The translations under genes were made by a program, and so were the position numbers. 64,000 bases of DNA, taken from Pseudoglutamicibacter cumminsii. GTDB taxonomy: Bacteria > Actinomycetota > Actinomycetes > Actinomycetales > Micrococcaceae. This document shows, piece by piece, positions 8,557 to 16,668 of this stretch (position 1 is its first letter; each line of letters starts with the position of its first letter). Where the stretch lies: assembly GCF_003143995.1 (NCBI RefSeq), contig NZ_QFWG01000006.1, forward strand, positions 1 through 64,000. The letters are read 5' to 3'. The notes beneath the pieces were generated by a model that worked only from the letters and a program-made list of their open reading frames with translations, had not been told where the DNA came from and did not search any database.

Positions 8557-11280
8557 ATGCGCGTCCTCCGGGCAACCCGTGCCTCCATCGCCGCTGCGGC
8601 CATCGCGGCAACCACCTTCGCCACCGCATCGAGCATCACGGCATCGCTGACGCTCGGCGCGGCCCCTGCCTACGCAGGCCCGGACGACAACCGCAGCGTC
8701 GAAACGAAAGCGCACATCGACGCCCCTAAGGTCTTCTGGAACAAGCAAGCTGGCACGTTCGCGATCAACTCGCAGGCCAACGGGAAAACCGTTCCGCTCG
8801 AAACCACCGCCAACTGGGTGGGCCGCGGCTACAACGACGACGGCAGCCAAAACTATACGTTCCCCATCACCTCGGACCCGCGCCTGGACTTTCTCGGCAA
8901 GGACGGCCAGCTGCTCTACATGGCGCCGCAAGTTCCCGGGCCGGGCAACAGCCCCATCTGGTCGGGCTTCGGAGCGGACACCGCGGTGCCCATCGAGCAG
9001 TTCCAAGACGGCAACTTCGCGCTGGAAATGGTCGGCTTCAACGGCCCCGGCCAGATGAACATGTTCAACTACTCGACGTACGGAAGCCTGCCGGTGACGC
9101 GCCTGTTCTCTTCGCATGACAAGGTGTCCCGCACCGTCTGGCTGGACCCGGGAACGCACACTCACAACATCACAACATTCAGCAAGCCCGGCCGCTACGA
9201 AGTCACATTCGACGCCACCGCACGCACAACCAGCGGCAGCTTCATCTCCTCGAAGCCAACGACGCTGGTGTGGCGGGTAGGTGGCACGAACCCTGCCGAT
9301 GAAAAACTCGGCGACGTCCGCACCGCATACAACAAGGCCGCCGATGTTGCACCAGCCGATGTTGCGCCGGCGGAGGGTGCAGCGGCGGAAGGCTCCGAGG
9401 CATCCACGCCGACGTTCACCATCGCCCCGCATACCGGCAATGAACGCGACGGCGATAAGAACCTCACCGACCTGACCTTTAACGCCGGCACTGAAGCGGC
9501 GGAAGGCACGGTGGTGTTTTACATCGACGGCTACCACCTCGCCGAGGTTCCGGTGAAGAACGGCACTGCCACGTGGAGTGAGATGATCGGCTCCCAGACC
9601 TCGTCGTTCCAGGCGGTGTTCGTGCCAACCAAGGGTGCGGCCCGCTGGATCAGCGCGCCGTTGACCTCCACTACGGGGCAGAAGGCCGTGTCCACGCAGG
9701 ATGCCGGCGAGTTCCCGGAGGAAACCCCGGATGCTCCGGCCGGTGACTTCTCGAAGGGCGAGGTTACGGTCGGTTCGCGCGACGTATCTGTCACTGCGCG
9801 GCAGCAGGGCAAGAGCGACCTCATCAATATCGACACCAAACCCGCCGACGATTCGCTGATCTATAACATCACCGGCGGCTTCTATGAAGAAGGCTACGAC
9901 GAGCCGACCTGCCCCGTTGAAGGCGTGAGCGGCCCAGGCCGCCGCACACTCGTAGCGGCCAATGAGTATTGCAAGGGCGACGACTATTCGCTACGCCTCA
10001 CGTTGGAGCCCCAGCCGCGTGCCGCGATCGGCAACACGGACGTGATCGACCTCGGCCAGGTGAGTGGCGAGGGCACAACGGTTGAAACGCGGTTCTCAGG
10101 CGTCGGGGAAGGCACCGAACCAGCGCCGAGTGAGCCGGCGCCGGGCGACCCGGGTGAAGGCGACGATGGCGGCGAGGACGGGAACGAAGGTTCCGACGGC
10201 GCGATCCTGGACACGCCTGTGACGATCAACAACGGCCACGTGGACCTGCGGGCCATGGAGGTTGGCGGGAAGTTCTCGGTGGCGTTGGGTGATGATTCGC
10301 GTCAGCACGCCAAGGAGTCCGTGACCCGAACCATCAACTCGACGACCCTGGAGGTCACCAAGCTCGCGAAGGTCAAGCGTGAAGGCAACGTACTGGCCGA
10401 TGAAAGCTATGACGTTCTTGGCCCGAAGGGTAGCGAGCTGTATGTTCTGCCGCAGGGTCAGCAGCCGGGGCGTGTGTGGCCGGGCTTCTCGAGCGAGGCT
10501 TTGGACCGCGTGAAGTACCCGGAGGGTGCAACCATGACGCTCACCCCGGTGAGCGCTCCTGAGGGCGGCAAGTGGTTCGCCTACACCGAGAACCTGGGCG
10601 CCATCAGCCGCATGTATGCCTCGAGTGATAAGGCCTCGGATGTGCCGCTGCCTCCGGGCACGCACATGCACACCGCGTGGGCGTTCACTAAGCCGGGAAC
10701 CTACACGATCGACGTGACGGCCCGAGCCAAGCAGTCCGGGGACGGCGAGCAGCGTGCGCGTGCCCGCAGCGCTGCCGCAAACAACGATGGTGGGGAGGCT
10801 ACCGCTGAGACGCAGCGGCTGACGTTCGTGGTGGAGAAGAAATCCGCCACCGAAGAGCCAGGCGATTCGGCACCGCCGGTGGAAGAACCAACGGAACAGC
10901 CAACGGAACAGCCGACGGAAGAACCGACGGAAGAACCGAGTGAGCAGCCAACGCCGGGCGAGCAGCCGGGTGGCGAGCCGACCGAGCAGCCAACTGAGCA
11001 GCCAACTGAGCAGCCGGGCGATGATGTGGCGCCGGAGGAGCCTACCGGCCAGCCGACCGAGGGAATGGCTCCGAGCCAGCCAGCCGTCCCAGCGCAACCG
11101 GAAGCCACCGACAACGCAAGCACCCCATCGGAGGTTGGCTCCACCGATAACGCTGGTGCTGCATCGAGCGGGGGAGCGCTGGCGCGCACGGGTGCAGAGG
11201 TTGTGCCTGCCGCGCTTGCGGCTGTGACTGTTGTGGCGGGCATGGCGTTGTTGATGGTGATGCGCCGCCGACGTGCCTAA
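8557..11280 (+). CDS. Sortase-anchored surface protein with two choice-of-anchor M domains
   Basis: This 907-residue exported protein has a signal peptide (about 1-41, cleavage near PAYAG). It carries two copies of the actinobacterial surface-anchored domain (TIGR03769-like, about 46-245 and 547-728), each ending in PGTHxHxxxxFxKPGxYxxxxxA. Between them is a module with two Cys residues (about 380-520). A PTEQP/PTEEP-repeat wall-spanning linker (about 770-835) precedes an LARTG sorting signal at 875-879, a hydrophobic stretch and an RRRR tail, fitting LAxTG substrates of class E sortases. AAGGAG before ATG 8557 supports the start. Such proteins usually accompany metal ABC transporters, but none is adjacent; the Zur-like operator upstream still suggests a metal-related role. 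Confidence 0.85.
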   Translation: MRVLRATRASIAAAAIAATTFATASSITASLTLGAAPAYAGPDDNRSVETKAHIDAPKVFWNKQAGTFAINSQANGKTVPLETTANWVGRGYNDDGSQNYTFPITSDPRLDFLGKDGQLLYMAPQVPGPGNSPIWSGFGADTAVPIEQFQDGNFALEMVGFNGPGQMNMFNYSTYGSLPVTRLFSSHDKVSRTVWLDPGTHTHNITTFSKPGRYEVTFDATARTTSGSFISSKPTTLVWRVGGTNPADEKLGDVRTAYNKAADVAPADVAPAEGAAAEGSEASTPTFTIAPHTGNERDGDKNLTDLTFNAGTEAAEGTVVFYIDGYHLAEVPVKNGTATWSEMIGSQTSSFQAVFVPTKGAARWISAPLTSTTGQKAVSTQDAGEFPEETPDAPAGDFSKGEVTVGSRDVSVTARQQGKSDLINIDTKPADDSLIYNITGGFYEEGYDEPTCPVEGVSGPGRRTLVAANEYCKGDDYSLRLTLEPQPRAAIGNTDVIDLGQVSGEGTTVETRFSGVGEGTEPAPSEPAPGDPGEGDDGGEDGNEGSDGAILDTPVTINNGHVDLRAMEVGGKFSVALGDDSRQHAKESVTRTINSTTLEVTKLAKVKREGNVLADESYDVLGPKGSELYVLPQGQQPGRVWPGFSSEALDRVKYPEGATMTLTPVSAPEGGKWFAYTENLGAISRMYASSDKASDVPLPPGTHMHTAWAFTKPGTYTIDVTARAKQSGDGEQRARARSAAANNDGGEATAETQRLTFVVEKKSATEEPGDSAPPVEEPTEQPTEQPTEEPTEEPSEQPTPGEQPGGEPTEQPTEQPTEQPGDDVAPEEPTGQPTEGMAPSQPAVPAQPEATDNASTPSEVGSTDNAGAASSGGALARTGAEVVPAALAAVTVVAGMALLMVMRRRRA

Positions 11281-11933
11281 GGCGTCTTGAGGTGAGCCTC
11301 GTCGTTCCCTTTCTTACGAGGGGAGGCGCTCGTGGATGTGGTTTTCATTTTCGCGAGGAAGCCGCGCAACGTGATGAGTACGCCGTAGATGACGGAATAC
11401 AGAACCAGGCGGTAGAGGAACGTGAGGAAGTCGTTGATGTCGCGGAGCTCGTTGCCCTCTGCATCCACGATGATGTTGTCGCCGGTGACGGCTGTTTCGC
11501 CTTGGGTGGGGTGCTCGATGATGACGCTAGCGGAGAGGTATTCGCCCTCGTTGAGGAACAGTGCCTCAAACGGCGCGTTGTAGATCGGGTTGCCAGGGAC
11601 GTCCGTGAACGCGCTGACGATGGCCCCGACTATGAATAGGAGGGTACCGAACACGGTCCACCCCTTGCTTGGGAGGAGCAGTATGAGGAAGATCCCGAGG
11701 AGAATCCCTGATGCGACCCACGGCACTTCCAACATCACTACGACCAGGAGCATGAACAGTTGCATCCCTAGGTAGAACAGCCCGAAGATCAGGAGTAATC
11801 CGAGGACGCCGAAGATAATTCGGATCTGAGGCGGGACCTTCTTGAGAAGCCTGCGAGCCATCGGAGTTTTCGAAGTATTCGGTGCTTCTGGTGAGGTTGT
11901 CACAGCGACGTCCTTTATCTTCGGTGCAGTCAC
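11277..11933 (-). CDS. Hypothetical membrane protein
   Basis: A 218-residue protein I cannot assign to a family. A charged N-terminus (about 1-35) is followed by three closely spaced hydrophobic segments (about 38-60, 62-90, 93-112). A polar extracytoplasmic-type region (about 113-165) and one more hydrophobic segment (about 168-190) follow before a basic tail. Its stop overlaps the stop of the anchored surface protein gene by four bases (CTAA) in a tail-to-tail arrangement. It is transcribed alone. Function unknown. Confidence 0.65.
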   Translation of the reverse strand: MTAPKIKDVAVTTSPEAPNTSKTPMARRLLKKVPPQIRIIFGVLGLLLIFGLFYLGMQLFMLLVVVMLEVPWVASGILLGIFLILLLPSKGWTVFGTLLFIVGAIVSAFTDVPGNPIYNAPFEALFLNEGEYLSASVIIEHPTQGETAVTGDNIIVDAEGNELRDINDFLTFLYRLVLYSVIYGVLITLRGFLAKMKTTSTSASPRKKGNDEAHLKTP

Positions 11934-12080
11934 CGCTTTCGCTGGTGGAACTGCAGGAACCTGACGCTAAGGTTAAAGAAAGTACCTTTTGAGATCACGC
12001 TAGCTGCCCATGGTGAACTGGTCAGCGACCGTCGGTGAACGGCAGGTGAACCCGGGGGTGGTGTGTTGACGCAGAGACGG

Positions 12081-12120
12081 AAGCGGGGGTTGTCGCGACG
12101 CATCGCGACAACCCCCGCTT
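12081..12120 (-). terminator. Strong terminator of the cyclase-transporter operon
   Basis: A perfect 18-base stem (12081-12098 with 12103-12120) surrounds the loop CGCA, 30 bases after the transporter stop. An almost identical hairpin follows the duplicated transporter at 16580-16617. Confidence 0.8.
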
Positions 12121-12149
12121 GTGTGTTTAGCCTGTCTCTGGCCGGTGGT

Positions 12150-13526
12150 TTAGGCGAGCATGAAGCCCCAGACCAGAACCGATACAGCGAAGATGATTCC
12201 GAGCACGATGAGGATCAGGACCATGTAGCCCATGACGTCACGCAGCTTCAGCCCGGAGATAGCGAGCACTGGCAGGACCCAGAACGGTTGAACCATGTTG
12301 GTCCACTGGTCACCGATCTGCACCGCAACTGCAGTCGCAGCGTGATCCGCACCCAGCGCAGCCGCAGCCTCCGCCATCACCGGACCCTGAACAGCGAACT
12401 GACCGCCACCAGACGGCATCAGGATGTTCAAAATACCGCCAGAAATGAACGACCAGAACGGCAGCGTTTCCGCGCTAGCGAACGTACCGAACGCATCAGC
12501 GAACGCAACTGCCAACCCGGACGCGCTCAAGATACCCATGATGCCCGCGTAGAACGGGTACTGGATGATGATGCCGGCAACAACCTTGACGCCATCGTTG
12601 ACTGCCGCGAGGAACGCGGAAGGCCGCATGAACAGCAGGATTCCGAGGAACAGGAACATGAAGTTCACTGTGTCCAGGTTCAGCGTGCCGCCCTTGACGA
12701 AGTAGCGGACCGCGAACAGCATCGCAATCAATCCGAAACCGATGCCAACAACGCGGGAATTGTTCAGGCGGCTAGCAATGGTCGGAGTGCTCTCCTGCAC
12801 AGGCTTCACCGAAACCGCAGGGAAGTCTTCGCGGTTGATCTCGCGAACCTTCGCCGGATCCTTCGGGTGCAGCAGCATGTTGAAGATCGGCAAAATGATA
12901 AGCACTGCCAGGTTCGTCAGCAACAGATACGGGGAGAACAGCGTATCCGTCAACGGGATCAGACCAACCTGCTCCTCCATGAAGTTGCCAGGCGTCGCGA
13001 GCAACAGCGGAACCGAACCAGACAAGCCGATGCCGTACACCGCGAACCCGGAATAGCCGGCCGCAATCGCAAGCGGATAGTGCAGGCCCTTAACGTTCAT
13101 CGCGAGCTTCTGCGCAACGATGCCGCCCATGACCAGGCCGAAGCCCCAGTTCAACCACGAACCGATGCCGCCCACCAGCGTCGCCGCAACAATAGCGGCC
13201 CGCGGCGAAGAGATCTTTGAGGTCAGCACGTCCAAGAAGCGGTCCACCGGCGGAGTCTTAGCGAGCACATAGCCCGCCAACAGCACCACGGTCATCTGCA
13301 TCGTGAAAGACAGCAGACCCCAGAAGCCCTCACCCCAGTAGTCAACAACCTGGAACGGGCTGGAACCCTGGAAAATAATCGCCAGAATCATCGTCAAGAC
13401 CGTCAAGATCATGGCGATCACGAGCGGATCCGGCAAATACCGGTCCATCAAATTAGAGAAAAACTGGGCCGTCGCTTCGAGCGGTCCACGCCTCCGTTTT
13501 ACGGTTTGAACCTCATTGTTCATCAT
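12150..13526 (-). CDS. AtoE/TIGR00366-family short-chain carboxylate transporter, copy 1
   Basis: This 458-residue polytopic membrane protein belongs to the short-chain fatty acid transporter family typified by AtoE. Family-like segments are NLMDRYLPDPLVIA (about 26-39), the loop TPPVDRFLD, GSWLNWGFGLVMGGIVA (about 125-141) and the late MPSGGGQFAVQGPV (about 370). The product probably imports short-chain carboxylates across the cytoplasmic membrane. Its start overlaps the end of the upstream dehydrogenase by four bases (ATGA), so it is likely translationally coupled and carries the substrate of that operon. A second, longer copy lies at 16669-18177. Confidence 0.85.
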   Translation of the reverse strand: MMNNEVQTVKRRRGPLEATAQFFSNLMDRYLPDPLVIAMILTVLTMILAIIFQGSSPFQVVDYWGEGFWGLLSFTMQMTVVLLAGYVLAKTPPVDRFLDVLTSKISSPRAAIVAATLVGGIGSWLNWGFGLVMGGIVAQKLAMNVKGLHYPLAIAAGYSGFAVYGIGLSGSVPLLLATPGNFMEEQVGLIPLTDTLFSPYLLLTNLAVLIILPIFNMLLHPKDPAKVREINREDFPAVSVKPVQESTPTIASRLNNSRVVGIGFGLIAMLFAVRYFVKGGTLNLDTVNFMFLFLGILLFMRPSAFLAAVNDGVKVVAGIIIQYPFYAGIMGILSASGLAVAFADAFGTFASAETLPFWSFISGGILNILMPSGGGQFAVQGPVMAEAAAALGADHAATAVAVQIGDQWTNMVQPFWVLPVLAISGLKLRDVMGYMVLILIVLGIIFAVSVLVWGFMLA

Positions 13527-14524
13527 TCCCCCAAGGGCTTATTGAGTGATTTTTGTTTTAGAAGTTGTTCATCGCGCCACAAGACGCGCTGTTCCCATTC
13601 GCTTGGCGAAAGCAGCTCGCCGCGCTGGCGAGCCACCTCCGCGACAAGGTCCTTAGTCCACGGTGTCCTGTCGCCAATGTCGTGTTCCATACGCTGGTAC
13701 GACGGGCCCATTCGTTCCGCGTGAGCCTCGATCCCACCGCGAGTGTTGAGGTCCACCGTCTCGAAAGGCCCCATGAAAGCCCACCGCCGGCCCAAGCCGT
13801 CACGAACCACTTTGTCGATGTCGTCGACGTCCGCCACACCCTCCCGCACGAGTGCGTAAGCCTCCCTCAGCACAGCTCCCTGGAGTCGGTTGAAGAGGAA
13901 ACCCTCAATCTCCTTGTGCAGAACCACAGGTGAAAGCCCCGCTTGCTCATAGAGCGCGCGAGCCCGCTCAACCGCGGCGGGGGAGGTGGCGGGGTTAGGG
14001 ACCAATTCGATCACCGGGATCGCGTAGGGCGGGTTACCCGGGTGCGCTACCAGCGTCTGTTCCTCGATCCCGGTTCCTGCCGCGGATTTCGACGTCGGGA
14101 TGAACGAAGTCGACGAGCACACAACGCAGGCCTGAGAGATCAGCTGAGCGAGCTCACTGAACAGTGAACGCTTCATCTCAAGCTTCTCCGGGATGCATTC
14201 CTGCACTAACGCCGCGCTAGCGACGGCTTCGTCGAGACAGTCCGTGGTGGATACATGTTCAACCAGTGCGTCAATATCGCCTGTGAAGAGATCATGCTTC
14301 TGCAGCAGCTCGCCGCGCTCGCGGATCTCCTGCGGGATCGCGTTCCGGCGCTCTTCCTCAGGCTCAAAAATAGAAACACGCATCCCTGCTTGCGCAAACA
14401 TCACAGCGAAAGCAACCCCGATGGAGCCGCCACCAACCACCGCGATGTTGCCCTCGCTAACGGCATCGGCAGATACCGCGTTGGCCGATGCGTTGGTTGA
14501 ACACACATGCTGGTCATTAGTCAT
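13523..14524 (-). CDS. 3-hydroxyacyl-CoA dehydrogenase-family NAD-dependent dehydrogenase
   Basis: This 333-residue, two-domain enzyme has a Rossmann motif GGGSIG at about residues 31-36 after a short extension, the substrate-domain signature HPGNPPYAIPVIELVPNP (about 165-182) and a C-terminal helical domain. The HPxNPP signature is shared by lambda-crystallin/L-gulonate dehydrogenases, carnitine dehydrogenases and hydroxybutyryl-CoA dehydrogenases, so the product oxidises a 3-hydroxy acid or its CoA ester; which one is not clear. AGGAG before ATG 14524 supports the start. It overlaps the SDR gene upstream by eight bases and the transporter gene downstream by four, so the operon is tightly coupled. 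Confidence 0.82.
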   Translation of the reverse strand: MTNDQHVCSTNASANAVSADAVSEGNIAVVGGGSIGVAFAVMFAQAGMRVSIFEPEEERRNAIPQEIRERGELLQKHDLFTGDIDALVEHVSTTDCLDEAVASAALVQECIPEKLEMKRSLFSELAQLISQACVVCSSTSFIPTSKSAAGTGIEEQTLVAHPGNPPYAIPVIELVPNPATSPAAVERARALYEQAGLSPVVLHKEIEGFLFNRLQGAVLREAYALVREGVADVDDIDKVVRDGLGRRWAFMGPFETVDLNTRGGIEAHAERMGPSYQRMEHDIGDRTPWTKDLVAEVARQRGELLSPSEWEQRVLWRDEQLLKQKSLNKPLGE

Positions 14525-15230
14525 GGTGTGCTCCTACAGTCATGCCGCCACATACATACAACGTCTGGCCGGTGATGAAGCCGGCGTCGGCGCTCAGCAA
14601 GAAGCCAACGGCGTGAGCGACATCATCAGGAGTGCCCATACGTCCAACTGGAATCCCGTTAACGATCGCCTTAGTGCGCTCAGAATCCGCTGGGTTCGCG
14701 TCCATGAATAACTCAGTAGCGATAGGCCCAGGTGCCACCGCGTTCACTGTGATGCCCCGCTTACCTTCCTCGAGAGCCCACGTGCGCGTCATGCCTTGAA
14801 GACCGGCCTTCGTAGCGGAATACGCGGTACGTAGCTCCTTGCCCAGAGCAGCGCGCGACGCGATATTCACGATCCGGCCGAAACCAGCCTCACGCATTCC
14901 AGGTACCAGCGCCTGAGCACATAAGAACGCGCTCCGCAGGTTGAGCGCAACAGCGTTGTCGAACTCTTCAACCGTCTGATCGCTGAGAGAGTTGGCGAAA
15001 ACAGCGCCAACATTATTGACCAAGCGGGTAATCGGGCCGTCAGCAAGAGCCTGCTCCAGAGCAGTGCGGGTGGATTCCGGGTCGGAAAGATCGCAATCGA
15101 TAGCGTCGTCTCCGGCACGATCCAGGATGACTGTTTCGTAGCCGGCCGCGTGGCATTTCTTCGCGATCGCGGCACCAATACCGTTGGCCCCGCCAGTAAT
15201 TAGGACACGTTCAGGGGTAGCAGTAGACAT
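14517..15230 (-). CDS. Short-chain dehydrogenase/reductase (FabG-like)
   Basis: This classical SDR of 237 residues has the cofactor motif TGGANGIGAAIA (about 12-23), NNVGAV (about 85), a catalytic Ser in NIASRAALG, YSATK as the Tyr/Lys pair (about 150-154) and the C-terminal GFITGQTLYVCGGMTVG. I prefer ATG 15230, with AGAAGG upstream, over the in-frame TTG at 15236. As second gene of the operon it probably interconverts a hydroxy and keto intermediate with NAD(P)(H). Substrate unknown; a 3-hydroxybutyrate-type acid is plausible given the partner genes. Confidence 0.85.
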   Translation of the reverse strand: MSTATPERVLITGGANGIGAAIAKKCHAAGYETVILDRAGDDAIDCDLSDPESTRTALEQALADGPITRLVNNVGAVFANSLSDQTVEEFDNAVALNLRSAFLCAQALVPGMREAGFGRIVNIASRAALGKELRTAYSATKAGLQGMTRTWALEEGKRGITVNAVAPGPIATELFMDANPADSERTKAIVNGIPVGRMGTPDDVAHAVGFLLSADAGFITGQTLYVCGGMTVGAHHD

Positions 15231-15286
15231 CAGCAAACCTTCTCAAATAGGGGAGCGGAAGTTCGTGGCGAGTTAGTTCGTGGAAG

Positions 15287-16351
15287 CTAGATCGTGGCGA
15301 TCGGGTTGAGCGGCGAACCAGCCGCGCCAGGAAGGTGAAGCGGCGGGGCAGTGAGCAAGAACGCGCTCCGGCCAGCCTCACGCAACGCCTGGGCGAGCTC
15401 TTGGGTGTACCAAAGTTCACCGAGCGGAACCCCGAGCTTGAAAAGGCAATGTTCGTGGAGCGGCAGGATCGCGGCCGGGCCCTCAGCAGGCAGTGCTGGA
15501 TACAACTCAACCGCAGTGTTATCCGCAGCGATCGCCGCGATGCCCGCATCAGTGATCCACTGCAGCAACCGCTGATCCCGCCCATCGAGCCCAGCACCCA
15601 GCGATTCGAGCTTCTGCGCGTCAGGCTTGCCGCCCATCGCCATCAGCTCCGTCGCGAACCCGGTGTGGACCACCATGATGTCGCCCGGGCGGATATCCAG
15701 CTGGTCTGTGTGGATGATCCGTTGCAGGTCGTCGAAACCGACCGGCTTCCGGTCGCGGCCCAGGTGCTTCTCCAGGTCCACCAGAACCGCGCGTCCTTGG
15801 ATAGGGTGCTGCGCCATCGAATGGATGCCGAGCGGGCCGAAATCGGCCGTCGATGTGGTCGGATCAGTGACGCTGCAATCTTCCGGACGCTGCGGAGCGT
15901 GGACATCAGTTCCAGCCCGGTAGCCGTTGTAATAGACGGGCTCCGGGACGCCGTCACCGTCCGCATCGAACATAGACCCAGCGTGAGCCAGCGAATCCCA
16001 CTGAGTTGAGTACTGGTTGTGCAGCACCACGAGGTCATCGTTGAGCACGTCGGTTGCGCCCTCATGCACCTGGCTGATCTGGCAATTCGCGTTGACCAAT
16101 CCGTTGCGCAGGTTAGGCCGGTGTACCGGCGGGAAACGGTTCGGGTTCAAAACGGTGCCGCCAGGCAAAGTGAGAGGCAGGCTCAGCGAAAAGGTGCGGT
16201 AGTCGCGGACTTCGGCGAAGCCCTCCCGGACCTTCTCCGGGGTGAGTAGATTTAGCCGTCCGAGCACATCGTCGGGTCCAAAGTCACCCCAGGTGGAGCC
16301 TGCAGGCTTCGACACCCAGCGGTTATTTTCTGTGTTGCGGTGCGTAGCCAT
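15287..16351 (-). CDS. Cyclase-family (kynurenine formamidase-like) metal-dependent hydrolase
   Basis: This 354-residue protein of the PF04199 cyclase family includes kynurenine formamidases and isatin hydrolases. Visible family features are LNLLTPEKVREG and an HNQYSTQWDSLAHAGSM segment, which takes the place of the metal-binding HxGTHxDxxxH motif. PGDIMVVHTGF and the late LPLHEHCLFKLGVPLGELWYT follow. It is longer than small formamidases (about 210) but matches the larger subgroup. ATG 16351 is chosen because GGAGG stands five bases before it; an upstream in-frame ATG at 16381 lacks a site. It is the first gene of the operon and probably opens a lactone- or amide-like ring before the two dehydrogenases act. 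Confidence 0.82.
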   Translation of the reverse strand: MATHRNTENNRWVSKPAGSTWGDFGPDDVLGRLNLLTPEKVREGFAEVRDYRTFSLSLPLTLPGGTVLNPNRFPPVHRPNLRNGLVNANCQISQVHEGATDVLNDDLVVLHNQYSTQWDSLAHAGSMFDADGDGVPEPVYYNGYRAGTDVHAPQRPEDCSVTDPTTSTADFGPLGIHSMAQHPIQGRAVLVDLEKHLGRDRKPVGFDDLQRIIHTDQLDIRPGDIMVVHTGFATELMAMGGKPDAQKLESLGAGLDGRDQRLLQWITDAGIAAIAADNTAVELYPALPAEGPAAILPLHEHCLFKLGVPLGELWYTQELAQALREAGRSAFLLTAPPLHLPGAAGSPLNPIATI

Positions 16352-16668
16352 AGAACCTCCATTTATATGCGTCTGCTTCAAGTTCTAGGTGATTTATGCA
16401 AGAACTGTCTAATTGTCTGTGCATATGAATCTTGATTAAAAACCTATGACGCTTAGAGCTGGGTGCCTCATGCCTGTTTAACCGCGAAATCACGCGATTC
16501 TTCGGCGGGTGCAGGGAATGGCTCTAGCGGTCGAAAGGGCGCGGAGTTGACGTTATCCACGTCACGAAAGCGAAATAAAAGCGGGGGTTATCGCGACGCA
16601 TCGCGACAACCCCCGCTCGTGTGTTTAGTCAGCCCTCGGGCTGGAGACACAGCCTAGTGGCTGGTGGG
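16352..16668. other. Operon promoter region plus terminator of the duplicated transporter
   Basis: About 317 bases without a gene. The right-hand part near 16380-16450 is AT-rich and probably holds the promoter of the leftward cyclase operon, but I cannot place -35 and -10 boxes with confidence. The hairpin at 16580-16617 ends the transporter copy to the right. Confidence 0.5.
16580..16617 (-). terminator. Terminator of transporter copy 2
   Basis: The arms 16580-16596 and 16601-16617 pair at 16 of 17 bases around CGCA and are followed, reading leftward, by TTTTATTTCG. The hairpin is nearly identical to the one after copy 1. Confidence 0.8.

Noticed and set aside
8536-9537. 333-codon minus-strand frame opposite the surface protein
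   Set aside because: No domain pattern, Gly/Arg/Val-rich; antisense artefact of high GC content.
12063-13220. Long plus-strand open frame opposite the first AtoE transporter
   Set aside because: Composed of Arg/Gln/His-rich low-information sequence with no family features; it is the antisense of a well supported transporter in GC-rich DNA.
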